Source of the DNA: Fluoribacter gormanii
Lineage (GTDB): Bacteria; Pseudomonadota; Gammaproteobacteria; Legionellales; Legionellaceae
Length of the DNA stretch: 64,000 nt
Direction of reading: 5' to 3'
NCBI RefSeq assembly: GCF_900156395.1
Contig: NZ_FTNL01000011.1
Span: forward strand, 1-64,000
Below the pieces are notes generated by a model that was not told where the DNA came from, did no database searches, and saw nothing but the letters and a program-made list of their open reading frames with translations. The translations under genes and the position numbers were made by a program. This document shows positions 16,515-25,224 of this stretch, in pieces; the first letter of the stretch is position 1, and the number at the start of each line of letters is the position of its first letter.

Positions 16515-17372
16515 TTAGGACTCCAGATTCACTCTATCCCCGGATAGATTAGGAGATGAAATCACCAAAAAAGAAACCAAATTTCCGGAACTGTTTTTCA
16601 CTTTATGAGCTGCCCATGCTTTAATAGTTATTCCTTCCTGTTCCTGCAACACCTGTTCATAATTTTCAAACTCAATAACCAATTGTCCTTGTAAACAATA
16701 AAAAAATTGTTCTGTTTTCTGATGATAATGCTTTATCTCACAACTTCCAGCAGGCATCGTTTCATAAATAACACTAAACTGCCCCTCATTTTTTAACCAC
16801 CATCCATCGCAACCTTGTCCCCATTTAAAATGGAGTGCATTGTTTATTGAGACAGCCTCTTCTCTCACTACAGATTCTAATACATGCGATTTTAGGCTTT
16901 GACTTAAGCCGGAGACTGAATCACCATTTAAGAGCCCGATGTCTGTTGTTTCTTGAAATTCTTTACGCAAAAAATAAAAAATAGAATTTTTTTGAAATCC
17001 ATGCCGCTCAAATTCAAGTTTGAACCCTAATTTTTTATAAAATTCTATTGCCTCCCAATCCATAGTGTTAACTGTTGCAAAAGCGCAGCCTTTCTCACTA
17101 CCATACTTCAATGCCTTTTGCATGAGTTTTGTTCCCCATCCTTGATGTCTGATGGATTCACTCACCCAAAGATTATCGACATGAAGACCTCCATAGAGTG
17201 TTCCGCCACTACAACCACCCACAATGCTATTGTCTGCATCACGAATAAAGCATGCAAAGAAATCTAAAGATTCGAAGCCTCTTTGTTGTTTGGCATACGC
17301 CTTAATCCCATTTGTTAATATTTGAACATCATCAGGGTTTGGATTTTCTAAAAACGATAACTTTAAAGTCAT
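16515..17372 (-). CDS. GNAT acetyltransferase - cupin fusion
   Basis: Residues 1-140 are a GNAT domain (DNLWVSESIRHQGWGTKLMQ, DWEAIEFYKKLGF). Residues about 165-285 are a cupin (IKHYHQKTEQFFYCLQGQL, WAAHKVKN) with the histidines expected for metal binding. Another cupin gene follows directly upstream in the operon. Acetyltransferase-cupin fusions are uncommon and the combined role is unknown; modification of a sugar or a small amine is a reasonable guess. Confidence 0.8.
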   Translation of the reverse strand: MTLKLSFLENPNPDDVQILTNGIKAYAKQQRGFESLDFFACFIRDADNSIVGGCSGGTLYGGLHVDNLWVSESIRHQGWGTKLMQKALKYGSEKGCAFATVNTMDWEAIEFYKKLGFKLEFERHGFQKNSIFYFLRKEFQETTDIGLLNGDSVSGLSQSLKSHVLESVVREEAVSINNALHFKWGQGCDGWWLKNEGQFSVIYETMPAGSCEIKHYHQKTEQFFYCLQGQLVIEFENYEQVLQEQEGITIKAWAAHKVKNSSGNLVSFLVISSPNLSGDRVNLES

Positions 17373-17377
17373 TTAAT

Positions 17378-17764
17378 TTATCCCACTGTAGGAGACCAGG
17401 CACCATGCTCCACATAACTTGCCTCATCACTGCCTGACCAAGGTGGCATAGTAACGCAAATAAACACTAAATCTGCTGCATCACTTCGATATTGAAAATG
17501 TGTTCCCAAGGGAATATCGATGCTGACTCCAGGTGTTAAAGGCGTAATACTCTCTTCATCGTTCAATTTACGCCAAATTGCACCGTCACCAGAAAGGACA
17601 TGCCAAAATTCAGATACAGTTTTATGACGAACTGCTTTGGAAATTGTTCCTGCTTTCAAAGTACAGTGAGCCATTCCACCTAAATGATTATTCATCAGCA
17701 ATCGAACTTCAGCACCTGCTGGAGAGATATGTTGATACTCTTTGGGTATTTCTTGTGTATTCAT
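17378..17764 (-). CDS. Cupin-domain protein
   Basis: A single conserved beta-barrel of 128 residues: ISKAVRHKTVSEFWHVLSGD gives the first cupin motif (His and Glu ligands) and GVSIDIPLGTHFQYRS the second. It is five bases from the GNAT-cupin gene. The role may be as an isomerase, dioxygenase or ligand-binding protein. Confidence 0.8.
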   Translation of the reverse strand: MNTQEIPKEYQHISPAGAEVRLLMNNHLGGMAHCTLKAGTISKAVRHKTVSEFWHVLSGDGAIWRKLNDEESITPLTPGVSIDIPLGTHFQYRSDAADLVFICVTMPPWSGSDEASYVEHGAWSPTVG

Positions 17765-17814
17765 TTATGCCTCTATTAAAACAATGTTCTCATCAGTAGT
17801 GGTTATTTCTTTTT

Positions 17815-18708
17815 TTAAATTTGAATTGTAACGCAAGCATTATCTGCATCTAAAGTAACCACTTTGCCAATTGGAAGAATGCAATTTTGCTTACCGTGCC
17901 CATAGGGAAACTCTTTAATGCAAGGTACTTTTAATTTTGAAGCCCATTCATTGATTACATCTTCTACCGTACCATCATGCTGATGCGAGTTCTTACTTTT
18001 ACAGTGTTCAAATGTACCAAAAATAACGCCAGAAACTTCATCAAAAATTCCTGCTAAATCTAGTTGGGAGAGCATGCCATCAATATTATAGGGCTCGACA
18101 CCAACGTCTTCTACCAACAAAATACTTTCTTTAAAACTAGGCAGATAAGGTGTGCCCATTAAATTAGTCATCAGAGTTAAATTTCCACCAAGTAAAGGGC
18201 CTCGACTAACACCTGCATGAACCTTTATTCCTTTGGAAATTATGTATTCTTGGCCTAATAAAGAAGAAAGTAATGTTTTTTTAACCTGGGTACTCAAATG
18301 AATAGTCAAAGTAAATCCTGTATAACTTACTAAGCCACTGTTTTTAAATAGGCCTAATTGCAACGCGGTGGTATCACTAAACCCGAATAATTGTTTTGGG
18401 TTTCTCTTAATTAATTCATAGTCTAAAAAAGGTAAAATACGTTGTGAACCTTGTCCGCCTCGGGTTGCAATAATTGCTTTCACTTCAGAATCTTTAAAGA
18501 AATCCATCACATCATTGGCACGTTCACTGTCTTTTCCCGCTAAAAATCGTTCTGATGCAAACATATGCTTTGCATACTTTACCTTAAATCCATTCAACTT
18601 TAATAAATGAACTCCCGCTTCTATATCCTGTTCCATAATAGGGCTCGACGGTGAAATAAGCCCTACGATATCTCCTTTTTGCAGTGGTGCTGGACATAGA
18701 ATCTTCAT
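17815..18708 (-). CDS. S66-family LD-carboxypeptidase (LdcA/MccF-like)
   Basis: A serine peptidase of family S66. LdcA recycles murein tetrapeptides in the cytoplasm; MccF relatives cleave the toxin microcin C. Expected residues are visible: the nucleophile Ser in FGFSDTTALQ, the Glu in LLVEDVGVEPYNID and the His in EFPYGHGKQN. No signal peptide is present, as expected for a cytoplasmic enzyme. At 297 residues it has family length. A location among resistance-type genes leans toward the MccF-like role, but the loop that separates the two types cannot be judged by eye. Confidence 0.82.
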   Translation of the reverse strand: MKILCPAPLQKGDIVGLISPSSPIMEQDIEAGVHLLKLNGFKVKYAKHMFASERFLAGKDSERANDVMDFFKDSEVKAIIATRGGQGSQRILPFLDYELIKRNPKQLFGFSDTTALQLGLFKNSGLVSYTGFTLTIHLSTQVKKTLLSSLLGQEYIISKGIKVHAGVSRGPLLGGNLTLMTNLMGTPYLPSFKESILLVEDVGVEPYNIDGMLSQLDLAGIFDEVSGVIFGTFEHCKSKNSHQHDGTVEDVINEWASKLKVPCIKEFPYGHGKQNCILPIGKVVTLDADNACVTIQI

Positions 18709-18720
18709 TTATTACCTCAA

Positions 18721-19971
18721 TTATTTTCTGCATTCAAAAACAATACTTTCGTCTTTTTCATCAGGTGGCGCGTTTCGGTCAAATCCTTTAACCATCCGTA
18801 CATTGCTAAAACCAACCTCAGTAAGCAAATTGTGCAAGAAAGAAGAGTTTTGATAAATGCGAATTTTATATTCCTCTACCTCTGTTTGAATCACACGGTT
18901 GTTTTCAATCAACTCGTATTTGCCGATAGAGTAACAAACCTCTTCATTGAGCATGGCTAATTGACTTAATACGATGAGAGTTCCATCTTCTTTGGGCCAT
19001 CTTGAGCCTCTCCATATACCTAATTCATTAGGAACTGCATAGCGTGTTTCTACTTCAAATACAAAAAGTCCTTTATCTTCTAGGTGCTCATAAATGATTT
19101 TTAAGGCTTTTTGGATATCCGCCTTTTCAGTAATGAGACAAAATGAACCACTGGGTATAAAAATCAAAGAGTACTTCTCAGATTGATTTAAATCTTCAAT
19201 AAAACCATACCAGACTTTTGGATTAAGATTTTTGCTCCTTGCTTTTGCATGCAGTCGCTCAAGCATCGGTTGACTTGCATCAAAGCCCTGAACATCAAAT
19301 CCTTCTTCAGCCAAAGGCAATAAAAATCGACCCGTACCACACATAGGCTCTAAAATGGTGCCTTTAGCCTCTACAGCATAGCTTCGGTAAAAAGAGTACG
19401 CATCTTGTGGCACATTGGGTTTACTTAAATCATATACTTCAGTACACAGGCTCTGATAGGTATCTAGTTTTTTCATGGGTTCCTCTTTAAAATCCAATAC
19501 CATTAAATATTCATCATAGAAGGTATCATTAATTTTAAGTGCTTTAGGTTCAGTACCATAAATTCGAAACCCTTGCTTTTGATAAAAAGCGCGGGCCACA
19601 AAATTGCTCGTAACACAGGTTAAGTGCAATTGAGTAACGCAGGTTTTTGCATGTTGTATCAGGGTCTGAATTAATGCTGTTGCAATACCTTTCCCTCTGT
19701 ATTCAAGACGAGTATACATACCCCAAAGTACACCACGGTGTTTGGTTTTAAGTGAATTAAGCTTATAGAATCCAGCACAAGACACTAATAAATCATCAAC
19801 AAAGGCACCTAATACGTATCCTTTACTTAATCCATTTTGAAAATCAGTATCGGACATTAACGCTTCCTCGTCATAAGAAGAGCCAAAGCTTTCTGGTGAG
19901 TTGGCCAGAGCCTCTAAACGTATTTCTTTCCATATATTCCAATCCGCATCAAACAATTGTCTAATCTTCAC
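18721..19971 (-). CDS. GNAT acetyltransferase - SAM methyltransferase fusion
   Basis: Residues 1-163 are a GNAT domain (YTRLEYRGKGIATALIQTLI, VARAFYQKQGFRIYG). From an internal ATG at 19476, preceded by an AGAGGA ribosome-like site, a class I methyltransferase runs to the end (ILEPMCGTGRFLLPLA motif I, IFIPSGSFCLI). The retained ribosome site at the junction suggests two once-separate overlapping genes joined by loss of a stop, and internal initiation may still give free methyltransferase. The methyl acceptor is unknown. Confidence 0.8.
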   Translation of the reverse strand: MKIRQLFDADWNIWKEIRLEALANSPESFGSSYDEEALMSDTDFQNGLSKGYVLGAFVDDLLVSCAGFYKLNSLKTKHRGVLWGMYTRLEYRGKGIATALIQTLIQHAKTCVTQLHLTCVTSNFVARAFYQKQGFRIYGTEPKALKINDTFYDEYLMVLDFKEEPMKKLDTYQSLCTEVYDLSKPNVPQDAYSFYRSYAVEAKGTILEPMCGTGRFLLPLAEEGFDVQGFDASQPMLERLHAKARSKNLNPKVWYGFIEDLNQSEKYSLIFIPSGSFCLITEKADIQKALKIIYEHLEDKGLFVFEVETRYAVPNELGIWRGSRWPKEDGTLIVLSQLAMLNEEVCYSIGKYELIENNRVIQTEVEEYKIRIYQNSSFLHNLLTEVGFSNVRMVKGFDRNAPPDEKDESIVFECRK

Positions 19972-20435
19972 AATATTATCTCCATGACGGTGACAGGATG
20001 TCCTTTAAATTCATCCATGCCAATCGTGCGCCAACCAAGACGACTGTAATATTCTGGAATGGTAGGATCAAAAGCAAAAAGATAAAGATTTTTAAACCCT
20101 AATGTTTGGGCTTCTTCTTTTACTCGAAGAATAAGCTGTCTTGCAATACCTTGTTTTTGATGGCCTGGCGCTACCACTAACGAGCCTAGCCAGGGAGTTA
20201 GTTCAGGACGGATCCCATCATTCACGCGTAAAGAGCACATCCCAACAGGTTTATCTTCATCAAAAGCAACAACAGTGAGCGGTAACTGCTCGATGTTTAA
20301 ATGATTTCGTAAATTTTCTTCTACACGCGAAGTGGGCACATCAGGAACCCAAATTTTTCCTAATACTTCATGCCAAATCTTAGCAAGCTCTGGAATGCAA
20401 TCGGAGTGATGTTTTAGATAGGCTATCGTTATCAT
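19968..20435 (-). CDS. GNAT N-acetyltransferase
   Basis: A 155-residue GNAT with motif A GSLVVAPGHQKQGIARQLIL and motif B PTIPEYYSRLGWRTIG. It overlaps the GNAT-methyltransferase gene by four bases (ATGA type). It resembles accessory acetyltransferases acting on small molecules; the substrate is unknown. Confidence 0.88.
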   Translation of the reverse strand: MITIAYLKHHSDCIPELAKIWHEVLGKIWVPDVPTSRVEENLRNHLNIEQLPLTVVAFDEDKPVGMCSLRVNDGIRPELTPWLGSLVVAPGHQKQGIARQLILRVKEEAQTLGFKNLYLFAFDPTIPEYYSRLGWRTIGMDEFKGHPVTVMEIIL

Positions 20436-20456
20436 CTTAATACCTGTAAAAATGAA

Positions 20457-20807
20457 TTATTCCTCTTGGCAAGGCGTGCCTTGATGAAACACCATTTGCC
20501 AACGGTTGTGTTTGTATTGCCAGAGCGAAGAACGTAAGGAACTTTTTGAGGCAACAGTAACCTTATAAGTTGCCAACATGACTTCGGGCGACACCTCTAA
20601 TACTGAAAAGTCATTAACCATATAACTTCGTGACTCTTCTTCTGGAAGAGAATCAAGTAGGTCGTTCTTATTGTAAATTGAACCAGAGGCCCCATACTCG
20701 ATAAATTTATCAGCAATCAGTAGCTTCAGTTGGGTAATCGATTTTCTCGTTTTCGGATTTAAAAGAGAAGTCTCTAGCTCATAAATCAGTTGGTGTTCTT
20801 GTTTCAT
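20457..20807 (-). CDS. DUF4440 / NTF2-like small protein
   Basis: A 116-residue NTF2-fold protein: an N-terminal helix (YELETSLLNPKTRKSI), then LLIADKFIEYGASGSIYNK and the closing strands WQYKHNRWQMVFHQGTP, which are typical of DUF4440. Such proteins often bind or isomerise small molecules. It is probably the first gene of the long minus-strand operon that continues to 14021; AGGA lies upstream of its ATG. The 140 bases between it and the next gene at 20948 may hold the operon promoter. Confidence 0.75.
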   Translation of the reverse strand: MKQEHQLIYELETSLLNPKTRKSITQLKLLIADKFIEYGASGSIYNKNDLLDSLPEEESRSYMVNDFSVLEVSPEVMLATYKVTVASKSSLRSSLWQYKHNRWQMVFHQGTPCQEE

Positions 20808-20947
20808 AGCGATATCCTCATCAAATATCTGGGCTTGTGTTATTCACCATCGAGAAACAGAGCCAGTCCAAAAAAACAAAACGCGGTTTTGAGTAATGCT
20901 CTTTACTTAATTTTTGAATTGCTTATTGAGGTAAATAACGCATTAAG

Positions 20948-21391
20948 TCAACTTTCTTGAGATCGCAATCGATCTAGATGATGAATAATCAATGAATTCA
21001 CCACTTGTTTATTAAAATCAGGACAAAAACGTGGATAATCACGTTCAAGACCATAAGACCATTTTTCCAAACGTTCATGATCATATTCGATCATGTCTTC
21101 AAACAAGTAATCTTCTCCATAAGTTTCTTCACAATGAAGGCCAACTCCTCCATCATAAAGTTCTCCTGAAGGCATGCGCAATGCAATGTGCCAGCACTCT
21201 TCATGGGATTTCATCATCACAAAAACAATATGCACTTTATCCTGAAAGCGGTCATTCCAAGCATCAAAAAATAATTTAGCAAACGCGCCACAAGGACCAT
21301 AATTAATCCTTGGTGTTTCTTCATGAAATCCCAGCAATTGATTTATATCGTTTTTTAAATCATTTAAAACTGTAATTTCTTCTGCATTCAC
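20948..21391 (-). CDS. Hypothetical protein with Cys-His-Asp pattern
   Basis: A 147-residue acidic protein that I cannot place firmly. The segment NYGPCGAFAKLFFDAW followed later by CWHIALRMPSGELYDGG has a Cys, His and Asp in the order of papain-like or transglutaminase-like hydrolases, with the Cys at a helix start. No signal peptide is seen. It could be a small cysteine peptidase or amidase, or a binding protein that merely keeps the fold. Confidence 0.5.
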   Translation of the reverse strand: MNAEEITVLNDLKNDINQLLGFHEETPRINYGPCGAFAKLFFDAWNDRFQDKVHIVFVMMKSHEECWHIALRMPSGELYDGGVGLHCEETYGEDYLFEDMIEYDHERLEKWSYGLERDYPRFCPDFNKQVVNSLIIHHLDRLRSQES

Positions 21392-21452
21392 TCATAACTC
21401 CCGTAGTATTAAGCTACTTTTTTGATTAAGACACTTTATGTTTAAGCTGAAT

Positions 21453-22088
21453 TTATTGTACCAGATAAATTTCAATTCGTTCTTTACCTTTACCCACATT
21501 CGACCTTTTTAACGTAATATAACCCACTTCAGCGGTTGATTTTACATGTGTTCCACCACAAGAAACCTTAGAAAATCCTTCGATTTCCCAATAACGCATT
21601 TGACTCTTCTCATCAGAAAATCCAGTGTGAATAAGCATATCTTTTGCAATAATTTGATTGTATTCAAACAAAAGAGAGTCAAAGATATCCGAAATATTGT
21701 GCTGATAGCTAAAATCAATTCTAGCCTTATGCTCAGCAATATGAGCACCTATTTTTTCAACGGGCAGCATTCTTTGGACAAGCTCTAAGATTAATTCAGC
21801 AGCAAAATGAAGGCGCATCAATTTATAACGACGAACAAAGTCAATTTCCATAAGGACAACATCGCCTTTAGAAAGTCCATGCTCCGCAGGTAATGTATAA
21901 TAAATCAAGTGATCTTCTATTTCAGAATGAGTGACTATCAGGCCGTTCACGCGGACTGTATCACTTTCCTGACCACCGGAAAACGAAAAACCAATAGTCT
22001 CTGCAAAAAGTAGTCGATTCTCATTGACTGACACCACTTTAGTCATTAATTGGCGTTGATAGGGATTATCCCAGAATATTTTTTGCAT
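21453..22088 (-). CDS. AlaX-like alanyl-tRNA editing protein
   Basis: A stand-alone editing domain related to the second half of alanyl-tRNA synthetase, which deacylates mischarged tRNA. The zinc motif CGGTH (in KVSCGGTHVKS) is intact. The usual first motif HxxxH reads HFAAE here (in LMRLHFAAELIL), so one ligand is Glu instead of His. The N-terminal GFSFSGGQESDT loop matches the FYPxGGGQ glycine-rich element of the family. It forms a unit with the YbaK and DUF2000 genes, all involved in, or folded like, tRNA-ester hydrolases. Confidence 0.82.
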   Translation of the reverse strand: MQKIFWDNPYQRQLMTKVVSVNENRLLFAETIGFSFSGGQESDTVRVNGLIVTHSEIEDHLIYYTLPAEHGLSKGDVVLMEIDFVRRYKLMRLHFAAELILELVQRMLPVEKIGAHIAEHKARIDFSYQHNISDIFDSLLFEYNQIIAKDMLIHTGFSDEKSQMRYWEIEGFSKVSCGGTHVKSTAEVGYITLKRSNVGKGKERIEIYLVQ

Positions 22089-22091
22089 GAC

Positions 22092-22583
22092 TTACTCTCT
22101 AATCTTTACCACCATCCCATTTGTTAGCTGTTTCAATGTTTCAGGAGATAATGAAAACACTGCATTGGGCGTTCCTGCTGCAGCCCAAAGAACTTCATGG
22201 CATAACAAATCTTCATCAATAAGAACCGTATCAATAACGTTTTTATGGCCAACGGGAGGAACTCCACCAATCGCAAAACCAGTGATTTCTCGTGTAAAAT
22301 CTGCATCAGCTTTCCCAATAGGTTCATTGATGAGACTAACAATCAAGCTCTCATTCACACGATTAACACCACTTGCTAATACTAATACTGGCTTGTTGGT
22401 TTTTTCTGTGCAAAATAGTAATGACTTCACAATTTGAGCAACACCACATCTTAAAGTATCAGCAGCATCTTTTGCCGTGCGAGTGCTCGAATCAAGTTCT
22501 TTGACCTCACACGATATCCCTTTTTGAGATAAAAAATCTTGTATGATTTGCGCGCGTTTACTTAACTTTTTCTCTTTATTCAT
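22092..22583 (-). CDS. YbaK/EbsC-type aminoacyl-tRNA deacylase
   Basis: A YbaK/ProXp-type editing domain of 163 residues, which removes wrong amino acids from tRNA. Family signatures are AAQIVKSLLF-like GVAQIVKSLLFC with the catalytic Lys, FAIGGVPPVGH with the substrate-gating glycines, and LLCHEVLWAAAGTPNAVF. It sits three bases from the AlaX-like gene. Together they give two complementary trans-editing activities under one promoter. Confidence 0.88.
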   Translation of the reverse strand: MNKEKKLSKRAQIIQDFLSQKGISCEVKELDSSTRTAKDAADTLRCGVAQIVKSLLFCTEKTNKPVLVLASGVNRVNESLIVSLINEPIGKADADFTREITGFAIGGVPPVGHKNVIDTVLIDEDLLCHEVLWAAAGTPNAVFSLSPETLKQLTNGMVVKIRE

Positions 22584-22600
22584 CGCTTATCACCATCCCA

Positions 22601-23023
22601 TCATCGCCACAAAGAACACTTTCTAGTGAGCTCTGTCACTACGTCCCAATCCCCAAACAAGACAATGCCATAATAAATCAGATCGTTCTCTTTAACCTGT
22701 GCCGTTCTTTCAATTTGCTCTTGATAGGACCCAACAGTCATCGTATCGGTAAAATCATTAAAGAGAACATTTTTTGCTAAAGCATTCTGGCGTAATGTTC
22801 TAATTTTGTTGGAATTCTCACAAAGAATTATAAAAGGGATTTCTGAAATATACGGGTGAGAGCCTCCGTCTGCATCTCGATAATCGGTTAAACGCAGTTC
22901 TTCTGTACCAATCACAGCGCCTAAACCAATACACATATGAGCAAGTGCATTCATTACTTTGCCAGGCTCGATACGTTTGTTAAGCACTGCAACCAGTTTG
23001 TTTTTAAAAGGGTGTTCAACCAT
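22601..23023 (-). CDS. DUF2000-family protein
   Basis: A DUF2000 protein, a family with the peptidyl-tRNA hydrolase II fold: NKLVAVLNKRIEPGKVMNAL, AHMCIGLGA and YGIVLFGDWDVVTELTRK. The ATG at 23023 is preferred because GGAGG precedes it by five bases; an in-frame GTG lies 12 bases upstream. It is the first gene of the three-gene tRNA-ester-hydrolase-like unit and shares a divergent control region with the XRE-cupin regulator. Confidence 0.8.
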   Translation of the reverse strand: MVEHPFKNKLVAVLNKRIEPGKVMNALAHMCIGLGAVIGTEELRLTDYRDADGGSHPYISEIPFIILCENSNKIRTLRQNALAKNVLFNDFTDTMTVGSYQEQIERTAQVKENDLIYYGIVLFGDWDVVTELTRKCSLWR

Positions 23024-23053
23024 ACAATCCTCCACAATCTACTTCACAATTCG

Positions 23054-23102
23054 TGCGTTATAACGCATAATAAACCAGTATATACTTGTGCGCTAAAACG
23101 CA
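23054..23102. promoter_or_regulatory. Two matching 14-bp palindromic operators in a divergent promoter
   Basis: TGCGTTATAACGCA (23054-23067) is a perfect palindrome; TGCGCTAAAACGCA (23089-23102) keeps the same TGCG/CGCA arms and is extended outward to CTTGTGCG/CGCACAAG. Their centres are 35 bases apart. A TATACT -10-like hexamer at 23082-23087 lies between them. The XRE-cupin protein encoded to the right is the obvious ligand, repressing itself and the divergent DUF2000-YbaK-AlaX unit. Confidence 0.7.
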
Positions 23103-23127
23103 CAAGCTTTTTTTAATAAGGGACATA

Positions 23128-23691
23128 ATGCAAGAAATTTCAAACCGCATTGCAAAAATACTAAAATCATTAAGACAAGATCGAGGTTGGAGCTTAGATA
23201 AAACAGCGCTTGAAACGGGCGTTTCTAAAGCGATGCTTGGGCAAATTGAACGCGAAGAGTCAAGCCCAACGATTTCTACCCTATGGAAAATTGCGAGCGG
23301 CTTTCAAACCTCCTTTTCATCGTTTATTGAAGACAGTCTGGATGATTCAACCAATCCTATTTATAGAACAGGGCATGCTGAAACTTTGCATCCAGATGAT
23401 GAAAAAATACGAGTACTTCCTCTGTTTCCTTTTGATGAACAGCTACATTTTGAATTGTTTGTTATTGAGTTATTGCCCGGATGCGAACATCTTTCACCTC
23501 CTCATAAACATGGAGTCATTGAGCATGTCATTGTTGTGGATGGAACCATTGAAATTTTGTTAGGTAGGTTCTGGAAATCACTTTCCAAAGGAGAAGGACT
23601 GCGTTTTAATGCCAATCAACCGCATGGCTACCGAAATCCAACCAATGAGCTATCGCGCATCCATGATATTATTCATTACCCACCTCAATAG
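23128..23691 (+). CDS. XRE-family regulator with C-terminal cupin
   Basis: A helix-turn-helix domain covers residues about 5-60 (LRQDRGWSLDKTALETGVSK, MLGQIEREESSPTISTLWKI), followed by a cupin sensor domain (about 110-185; PHKHGVIEHVIVVDGTIEIL). This architecture is typical of PuuR/SutR-type regulators that sense small metabolites. The ATG at 23128 is preferred over one 42 bases upstream, because AAGGGA precedes it and the upstream start lies inside the operator region. It likely governs the divergent tRNA-editing unit. Confidence 0.85.
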   Translation: MQEISNRIAKILKSLRQDRGWSLDKTALETGVSKAMLGQIEREESSPTISTLWKIASGFQTSFSSFIEDSLDDSTNPIYRTGHAETLHPDDEKIRVLPLFPFDEQLHFELFVIELLPGCEHLSPPHKHGVIEHVIVVDGTIEILLGRFWKSLSKGEGLRFNANQPHGYRNPTNELSRIHDIIHYPPQ

Positions 23692-23707
23692 GAGTTCCCT
23701 TAATCGG

Positions 23708-24661
23708 TTATGGCACATAAAACAAAGGGGTTAATGCCATAGTTTTTAAGTCATGAAGCCATTCATCCCCTGGCTTTCCTCCTGGAGCTGTTTCTTCAAA
23801 CCAGTTGTATTTACACCAGAGGTAGATATCTAAGCTTTTCATTTGCGAAAAATGATTCACTTCTTTTAATTCTTCTGAGCTCAATGGCCGGATTTGCCTA
23901 TATCCTTCTATAAACCATTCAAACAGTGGTTGCCAGAGAGGCCATGGTTTATTGCATAAGTCCAAAAAAGGTTTGGCAATATCGGCAAGATACCAATGAT
24001 ATACTGGCTCATCAAAATCAATCAGATGAACGCTCTCACCATCATAAAGCACATTTCCAGGACGATGGTCCCCATGGGTTAGGCCAAAATTAGATGAGTC
24101 GATTGAAAAAGTTTTGAAGCGTGTCGTAATCGTTTCATATAAATCCTGAATCAAGGACTCTTCTTGACGCGCATAATCCAAAGTCTCACGCCACAAATCT
24201 TCCCAAGTTAAAAAGTGATGTTTCTCTGCAACATAACTTTGCGAGGCTTGATGCAATAGCCCTAGAGCCCTTCCCCATGTTAGATAAGCTTTTTTATCTG
24301 AATAATCAAAATGCATGATTTGCCCTGGTACCTCCCGGCAAACATGAACAAAAAATTCCAAATCCTCTTGGTGCACAGTTTCAACATCATTTCCTTCTTG
24401 AGATACCACCGGTTCACAAATAGGCGTACCACACAAAAATAAATACTTCTGAAAATCAATGGCACTCAAAAGTTCGCGAGCTTTTCGTATTTTTTCATGC
24501 GTCATGCGTAGGTAAAATCCTTGTCCATTAGATTCAAATCGATAAACACAGTTAATTTGATTATTGATAAGCTTAAGATGGGTAGGGTTTTTTACCCATT
24601 TTTGCGCCGCATGGTTCGCTGTTGTATCCGTAATTTTTTTTAACGTGATCTCCCAAATCAT
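23708..24661 (-). CDS. APH-fold phosphotransferase
   Basis: A 317-residue kinase with the catalytic loop FGLTHGDHRPGNVLYD and metal site LIDFDEPVYHWYLADIAKP, matching the YcbJ/CotS-like branch of the APH superfamily. Its start overlaps the preceding GNAT gene by four bases, so the pair GNAT plus APH is co-translated. This is a separated version of the domain pair fused at 7515-8957. Substrate unknown. Confidence 0.82.
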   Translation of the reverse strand: MIWEITLKKITDTTANHAAQKWVKNPTHLKLINNQINCVYRFESNGQGFYLRMTHEKIRKARELLSAIDFQKYLFLCGTPICEPVVSQEGNDVETVHQEDLEFFVHVCREVPGQIMHFDYSDKKAYLTWGRALGLLHQASQSYVAEKHHFLTWEDLWRETLDYARQEESLIQDLYETITTRFKTFSIDSSNFGLTHGDHRPGNVLYDGESVHLIDFDEPVYHWYLADIAKPFLDLCNKPWPLWQPLFEWFIEGYRQIRPLSSEELKEVNHFSQMKSLDIYLWCKYNWFEETAPGGKPGDEWLHDLKTMALTPLFYVP

Positions 24662-25224
24662 GCTTGAATACCTTTGTTGTTTAGATAATCAGCCCTGGAT
24701 AATCGATAAAGCACATGTCGTCTCAAGGGACTATTAGGCTCCAATTTGGGATGGTCAAAATCATCCTTGGTATTGTGATGTAAACCAATTTTTTCCATAA
24801 CACGTCTTGAAGCTAGATTATTCACTGTTGTAAATGAAACTACTTCGGGAATATTTAAAGAGGTAAAGGCATAATGCAAAACTGCTTTTGCTCCTTCCGT
24901 AGCATAACCCTGATTCCAATGTGTTGAGGAAAGTCTCCAGCCGATTTCAACAGAGGGAGTAAAGTCCGCTTCAAAAGAAGGGGTCATTAACCCTAAAAAT
25001 CCTATCATTTCCCCTGTACTTTTCAGTTCAACAGCATACAAAGAAAATCCCTTCTCTTTATAATGTGCAATAATCCGCTCAATGCCTGCTTTTGTAGCAC
25101 TCTTACTCCCTATTCCTGGTAAAAATTGGCATACTTTTTTGTCTTGATCAATAAGTGCCATAGGATCAAGATCAGCTTCCTGCCATGTTCGTAAAATCAG
25201 ACGGGGAGTTTCAAGAATATTCAT
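24658..25224 (-). CDS. RimJ/RimL-type GNAT acetyltransferase
   Basis: A GNAT of 188 residues: TPRLILRTWQEADLDPMA at the N-terminus, VEIGWRLSSTHWNQGYATEG as motif A and NNLASRRVMEKIGL as motif B are the classic RimJ/RimL signature. The family acetylates ribosomal proteins, other N-termini or antibiotics. It overlaps both neighbours (14 bases with the upstream kinase-GNAT gene and four with the phosphotransferase). Confidence 0.88.
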   Translation of the reverse strand: MNILETPRLILRTWQEADLDPMALIDQDKKVCQFLPGIGSKSATKAGIERIIAHYKEKGFSLYAVELKSTGEMIGFLGLMTPSFEADFTPSVEIGWRLSSTHWNQGYATEGAKAVLHYAFTSLNIPEVVSFTTVNNLASRRVMEKIGLHHNTKDDFDHPKLEPNSPLRRHVLYRLSRADYLNNKGIQA

